Position numbers and translations under genes: made by a program. The notes beneath the pieces are model-generated. The model saw only the letters and a list, made by a program, of their open reading frames with translations. It did not search any database and was not told the DNA's origin. A stretch of 64,000 bases of DNA from JABSSA01 sp039984715 (GTDB lineage: Bacteria; Pseudomonadota; Alphaproteobacteria; Rhodobacterales; Rhodobacteraceae): NCBI GenBank assembly GCA_039984715.1, contig JBDWUA010000020.1:185855-249854 (forward strand). The letters are read 5' to 3'. Below are positions 61,257 through 64,000 of this stretch, in pieces; position 1 is the stretch's first letter, and each line of letters starts with the position of its first letter.

Positions 61257-61430
61257 ATAATTCTAAGATCGCTACTTTCCACTGAGGTCGGCAGCGAGAT
61301 GTCTCTCGCTCGGTTGATAAGGTGGGTTTGAGCGGATCGCAACGCTAAACCTTCACGTGTGCCATAGAAGGTAATTTCCATCATGGCGGATTTTTCCATG
61401 GCCATCTCGCCCGTCGTTTATAGCTCAAAA

Positions 61431-61519
61431 AGCCAACATTCGTCCCTTGCGCAGCATTTGCCACTATGGGCGCATTCCTGCCATCAGCTGCAAAAAGGCG
61501 TTAGGTTCGCTCTGCGGAC
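61431..61519 (+). repeat. Dispersed intergenic repeat, copy B
   Basis: Runs AGCCAACATTCGTCCCTTGC to GTTCGCTCTGCGGAC. The core reads GGGCGCATTCCTGCCATCAG then CTGCAAAAAGGCGTTAGGTT. It lies in the otherwise gene-free stretch 61257-61628 between the riboswitch and the EamA gene. Apart from this repeat nothing else is seen in that stretch. Confidence 0.75.
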
Positions 61520-61628
61520 TTTACGGTCATTTGAGTTTCTTCTTCGAAAGTCTGCTGACACGTGCTTTCCGAATATCAGTGTGCTACCAGCGCGCTTCGA
61601 TTGGAGCCCCAGAAAGAAACCTTCCCTT

Positions 61629-62495
61629 ATGGATTCCACAAGCTTACTCCGACTTGCGGGCGTTGTTTTCGCTGCGGTCACATTCGTTGTCATTGGTGAC
61701 ACTGCTGGAAAACTCCTGACAGAGCGAGGTGTCGATCCATTCTTTATCGCTTGGACAAGGTTTACACTGGCGGCGGCTGCGCTGCTGCCCTTTAGCGGAC
61801 TGTCGATACATGAGCTTCCAAATCTGCGCGATTGGCGGATCTTCGTTCGCGGAGCATTCATCACTGGCGGTATCTGCTGTATTCTCACGGCTTTGCGCAC
61901 TGAGCCTATCGCAAACGTGTTTGGAGCGTTCTTTGTAGGACCAATCGTCTCGTATGTTTTGGCGATACTATTTCTGGGCGAGACGCCATCGCGAAGCCGA
62001 AACGTGCTCCTTGCAATGGGTTTCATGGGCGTATTGCTTGTCGTGAAACCAGGCTTTGGAGCTTCTATCGGAATGGCTTTCGCACTCGCTGCGGGCGGGT
62101 GTTACGGCGCTTACCTTGCGATGACGCGGACTGTCGCGGGATTGTATCGGCCACGGTTCTTGCTGATGTCACAACTCATGGTAGGTACTGTTATGTTGAC
62201 CCCCTTTGGTCTAAGCGTGGACTTCCCCGATTTGGGCCTGCCGATTTTGGGCCTCATCATCGTGAGCGCACTGGGCTCTGCACTTGGCAACTTCCTTTTG
62301 GTGCTGGCAAGCAAGTCGGCTGAAGCCAGTCTCATTGCACCGCTCGTTTACAGCCAATTGTTTTCTGCAACGCTTGCGGGGGTTCTCGTGTTTGGCGATT
62401 GGCCAGACACTTACGCTTTGCTCGGGCTTTTGTTGATCGCGTTCTCCGGTTTTGGTTCGCTGTTCATTCATCGAAAACAAGCTCACCATCCCTAA
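61629..62495 (+). CDS. EamA/DMT-family drug/metabolite exporter
   Basis: 288 residues from 61629 (MDSTSLLRLAGVVFAAVTFV). Ten hydrophobic segments in two EamA halves: GVDPFFIAWTRFTLAAAALL and GALFVGPIVSY-like FGAFFVGPIVSYVLAILFLGE in the first; ALGNFLLVLASKSAEASLIA and PLVYSQLFSATLAGVLVFGD in the second. The frame is open to 61383, but that region contains repeat copy B and has no protein character. The exported compound is unknown. Confidence 0.86.
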   Translation: MDSTSLLRLAGVVFAAVTFVVIGDTAGKLLTERGVDPFFIAWTRFTLAAAALLPFSGLSIHELPNLRDWRIFVRGAFITGGICCILTALRTEPIANVFGAFFVGPIVSYVLAILFLGETPSRSRNVLLAMGFMGVLLVVKPGFGASIGMAFALAAGGCYGAYLAMTRTVAGLYRPRFLLMSQLMVGTVMLTPFGLSVDFPDLGLPILGLIIVSALGSALGNFLLVLASKSAEASLIAPLVYSQLFSATLAGVLVFGDWPDTYALLGLLLIAFSGFGSLFIHRKQAHHP

Positions 62496-62584
62496 GCGGC
62501 CATTCGCGCCCCCTGCAGCATGCGTTAAAGTGGGCTCATTGCTGCCGTTAGCTGCAAATAGGCGTTAGGTACGCTCTGCGGGAC
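62495..62584 (+). repeat. Dispersed intergenic repeat, copy C
   Basis: Begins at the EamA stop codon (AGCGGCCATTCGCG) and ends TACGCTCTGCGGGACG. The core is GGGCTCATTGCTGCCGTTAG then CTGCAAATAGGCGTTAGGTA, nearly identical to copy A. It separates the EamA gene from the GFA-family gene. Confidence 0.78.
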
Positions 62585-62625
62585 GAAGTTAGCTTTCGCT
62601 GCGACTGCGCCAATGACCACTTATG

Positions 62626-63111
62626 CTATGTGGAAACTGGTTCTGAATGAATGGTTGGTTCAATCGGAGAGCCATCAGCTTCCGCTGCATGGCGGTCAAA
62701 AACTTTCATGCCTGATGGCAGAATGGTCCCAGAAGGTGCTTCAGATACAAAGATGTGTTTGCAGTTGTCTGGTTTCATCTTAATTGCAGAGGGATCGTCA
62801 AGCGTTCCAACATACAGGCCAATCTTATCGGGCCAGCGCTCAAAAGTCAGTGCAAGTTTGGTCCCGCATTGCGAACAAAAGTGCACATTAATTGCTTTTC
62901 CGCTGCCATCTGACGGCTGTGTATAAGTCGTCGGAGTGGCACCGTTGAACCTGATATCTGGCTTGTCGAACACAGCTTGAATCATTCGGTCTGAACCTGT
63001 GGCTCGTTGACAGAATTTACAATGACAGACCGTAATCCAAAGTGGCTTTGTATTGGTCGCATAAGTTGTCTGGCCGCACAGACAGCTTCCCGTTAATCCA
63101 TTTGGCATCAT
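62626..63111 (-). CDS. GFA (glutathione-dependent formaldehyde-activating-like) family protein
   Basis: 161 residues (the second ATG at 63108 fits the GGAG upstream slightly better). CENP-V/GFA fold with all zinc ligands: GSCLCGQTTY, CHCKFCQRATGS and HFCSQCGTKLAL. Family members bind glutathione and zinc; one was named for glutathione-formaldehyde condensation, but most lack a tested function. It is 12 kb from the methanol cluster and surrounded by repeats, so a link to formaldehyde is not implied. Confidence 0.87.
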   Translation of the reverse strand: MMPNGLTGSCLCGQTTYATNTKPLWITVCHCKFCQRATGSDRMIQAVFDKPDIRFNGATPTTYTQPSDGSGKAINVHFCSQCGTKLALTFERWPDKIGLYVGTLDDPSAIKMKPDNCKHIFVSEAPSGTILPSGMKVFDRHAAEADGSPIEPTIHSEPVST

Positions 63112-63144
63112 TTACTCCGGTCGGTGCTATCGTATTTGGTCAAC

Positions 63145-63186
63145 ACATTGGGTTTCATTTGCTGAACATTGGGTTTCATTTGCTGA
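63145..63186 (+). repeat. 21-bp perfect tandem duplication
   Basis: ACATTGGGTTTCATTTGCTGA occurs twice in direct tandem: 63145-63165 and 63166-63186 (shown as a 21-base unit by position; key bases ACATTGGG...TTTGCTGA). The right copy includes the stop codon of the ACT-domain gene, so the duplication copied the gene end without changing the protein. Confidence 0.9.
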
Positions 63187-63598
63187 CAACATGCCCTGCA
63201 CGCTCCAGGCAACGCACAGCGTTCTCTAAATCTGGTGCAGGTATCAGAACATGTTCTCCATCGAAGGTGCACACGACAAAAACGCCAATACCATTGGACG
63301 AAAGAGGTTCAATCAATGCCTGAACGATACCGGATGCGTTGAATGGAAACGGACCAATCGTGCGCAGGCACGCCCAGCCCGATTCTGCTTGGACTTCATT
63401 TGGCACTCGATCTTCAAGGCAAACTAAGGTTGTTTCGTCATCCGAGTAAATCACGGCCTTGAAACCCGGGCCCGATAACCAACGAGGAATGTCGACATCG
63501 GTTTCTAAACGCGAAACAGCATACCGACCGGGTACAGTAACGATATTCAAAATGTGAGACAAAAAATAGTCCTCCGCAGCTAGACTGGAGAAGGACAT
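63176..63598 (-). CDS. ACT-domain protein (ACT_7/CASTOR-like)
   Basis: 140 residues from 63598; the frame is open to 63694 but that part enters repeat copy D and lacks character. Two ACT-like halves: YAVSRLETDVDIPRWLSGPG with a strand KAVIYSDDETTLVCLED, then WACLRTIGPFPFNASGIVQA and LSSNGIGVFVVCTFDGEHVL. This pattern belongs to single-chain ACT proteins thought to bind amino acids. No partner enzyme is present. Same strand as the GFA gene, 65 bp upstream of it. Confidence 0.8.
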   Translation of the reverse strand: MSFSSLAAEDYFLSHILNIVTVPGRYAVSRLETDVDIPRWLSGPGFKAVIYSDDETTLVCLEDRVPNEVQAESGWACLRTIGPFPFNASGIVQALIEPLSSNGIGVFVVCTFDGEHVLIPAPDLENAVRCLERAGHVVSK

Positions 63599-63686
63599 TC
63601 CCACGGTGCAAAAACTGCGCGACGAGAGAGCTTCATCTTCCAAGATGATTAGCCGGTACTTTATGCCCTTTGGCCGGAGATGCCAA

Positions 63687-63748
63687 GCAGACATTCACGC
63701 AATGCGCAACATCGGTCATTTTGGGCTCTTAGCCGACATTAGCTGCAA
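63687..63748 (+). repeat. Dispersed intergenic repeat, copy D (partial)
   Basis: AGCAGACATTCACGCAATGC then GCAACATCGGTCATTTTGGG and CTCTTAGCCGACATTAGCTGCAAAG. It shares GCAACATCGGTCA and GGGCTC...GC...CATTAGCTGCAAA with copy A but lacks the GGCGTTAGGT...CTCTGCGGGAC end. It lies upstream of the ACT-domain gene. Confidence 0.65.
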
Positions 63749-63845
63749 AGTGTACGGATGGCCGCTTTGTCGGTTGGCTTGCACAGACTAATCGATTTTC
63801 ATTGCATGAGGCGTCGGGGAGCGGCGAACAAAGGTGATGGAATAG

Positions 63846-64000
63846 ATGTTTCCCGACAGCACACATGTCGCCATGACCACCCTTGTCGAGCGCATGTCCT
63901 ATCAGGAAAATTATCCTGTGCGGGAAAGTTATGAACGTTCAACAACACGCCTAAGCCGCACCTATCTCGCCCAAATGGACGCGCTCAAGAAATATCGCGC
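63846..64000 (+). CDS. Uncharacterised protein, N-terminal part (runs off the right edge)
   Basis: Open for 51 codons from an ATG immediately preceded by an in-frame stop (TAG). The visible part is MFPDSTHVAMTTLVERMSYQ, then ENYPVRESYERSTTRLSRTY and LAQMDALKKYRA, a charged helical segment with no signal peptide. The helical LAQMDALKKYR ending is of a kind I associate with short hypothetical proteins in alphaproteobacterial accessory DNA, but the family cannot be fixed from this much. Confidence 0.55.
   Translation, partial: MFPDSTHVAMTTLVERMSYQENYPVRESYERSTTRLSRTYLAQMDALKKYR

Noticed and set aside
61383..61628. 82-residue N-terminal extension of the EamA transporter
   Set aside because: The extension covers repeat copy B and has no membrane or signal character; the ATG at 61629 begins a normal EamA protein.
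62626..63111. Formaldehyde detoxification gene of the methanol pathway
   Set aside because: The GFA-family label is historical; the gene is 12 kb away from the xox/pqq genes and lies among repeat-separated accessory genes.
52891..63748. Repeats as integron attC sites (GTTAGGT resembles the attC core GTTRRRY and copies separate single genes)
   Set aside because: Conservation continues about 14 bp past the GTTAGGT, no paired inverse core or long imperfect hairpin is seen, the genes point in both directions and no integrase is present.

Overview
The window reads as chromosome of a marine alphaproteobacterium, most likely a Rhodobacterales (roseobacter-type) methylotroph/oligotroph. The grounds are gene content (XoxF methanol dehydrogenase, form II Cox-type hydroxylase, several TRAP and ABC uptake systems, a TPP-riboswitch thiamine operon), moderate GC and the protein sequence style. 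No species can be named from sequence alone. Genes are densely packed, with many ATGA/GTGA start-stop overlaps.

Left part, 0-24 kb, is nutrient scavenging. In order: the end of a phosphonate/phosphite ABC system (phnC partial, phnD); a LuxR-type regulator followed by an amidase and a urea/amide-type ABC transporter in which a LivM permease and a LivG ATPase are fused; an iron-type FbpABC transporter on the minus strand; a DctPQM TRAP transporter; a TAXI receptor with a fused TRAP permease and a universal stress protein; and a decayed sugar locus (LacI remnant with an in-frame stop, intact aldo/keto reductase, frameshifted sugar permease tail) beside a short-chain dehydrogenase.

The centre, 24-50.6 kb, is a lanthanide-dependent methanol oxidation supercluster. 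It holds xoxF, a c-type cytochrome (xoxG-like) and xoxJ, a lut-like five-gene set (periplasmic binding protein, beta-propeller, small secreted protein, ABC ATPase, ABC-2 permease), a second SsuA/TauA-type ABC system whose permease lies 13 kb from its ATPase and binding protein, a NosR/NirI-like flavo-iron-sulfur membrane protein with an ApbE flavin transferase, a coxG-S-L-M operon encoding a form II molybdenum hydroxylase, a response regulator, a FIST-domain sensor and a hybrid histidine kinase, and pqqABCDE on the minus strand. The expected flow is: PqqA-E make PQQ, XoxF oxidises methanol in the periplasm using PQQ and a lanthanide, the cytochrome accepts electrons, the lut-like genes handle metal, and the kinase/regulator trio controls expression. 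The roles of the Cox, NosR/ApbE and SsuA-type modules are inferred from position only.

Right part, 50.6-64 kb, has small accessory genes (EthD, DUF1566, DUF4262), then an 11-gene minus-strand thiamine operon under a TPP riboswitch (thiD-O-S-G-E-F-Y-tenA-thiZ-thiX-tenA), then accessory genes (EamA exporter, GFA-family enzyme, ACT-domain protein) separated by copies of a dispersed intergenic repeat of about 65-90 bp. No rRNA, tRNA, CRISPR array or complete insertion sequence was recognised.
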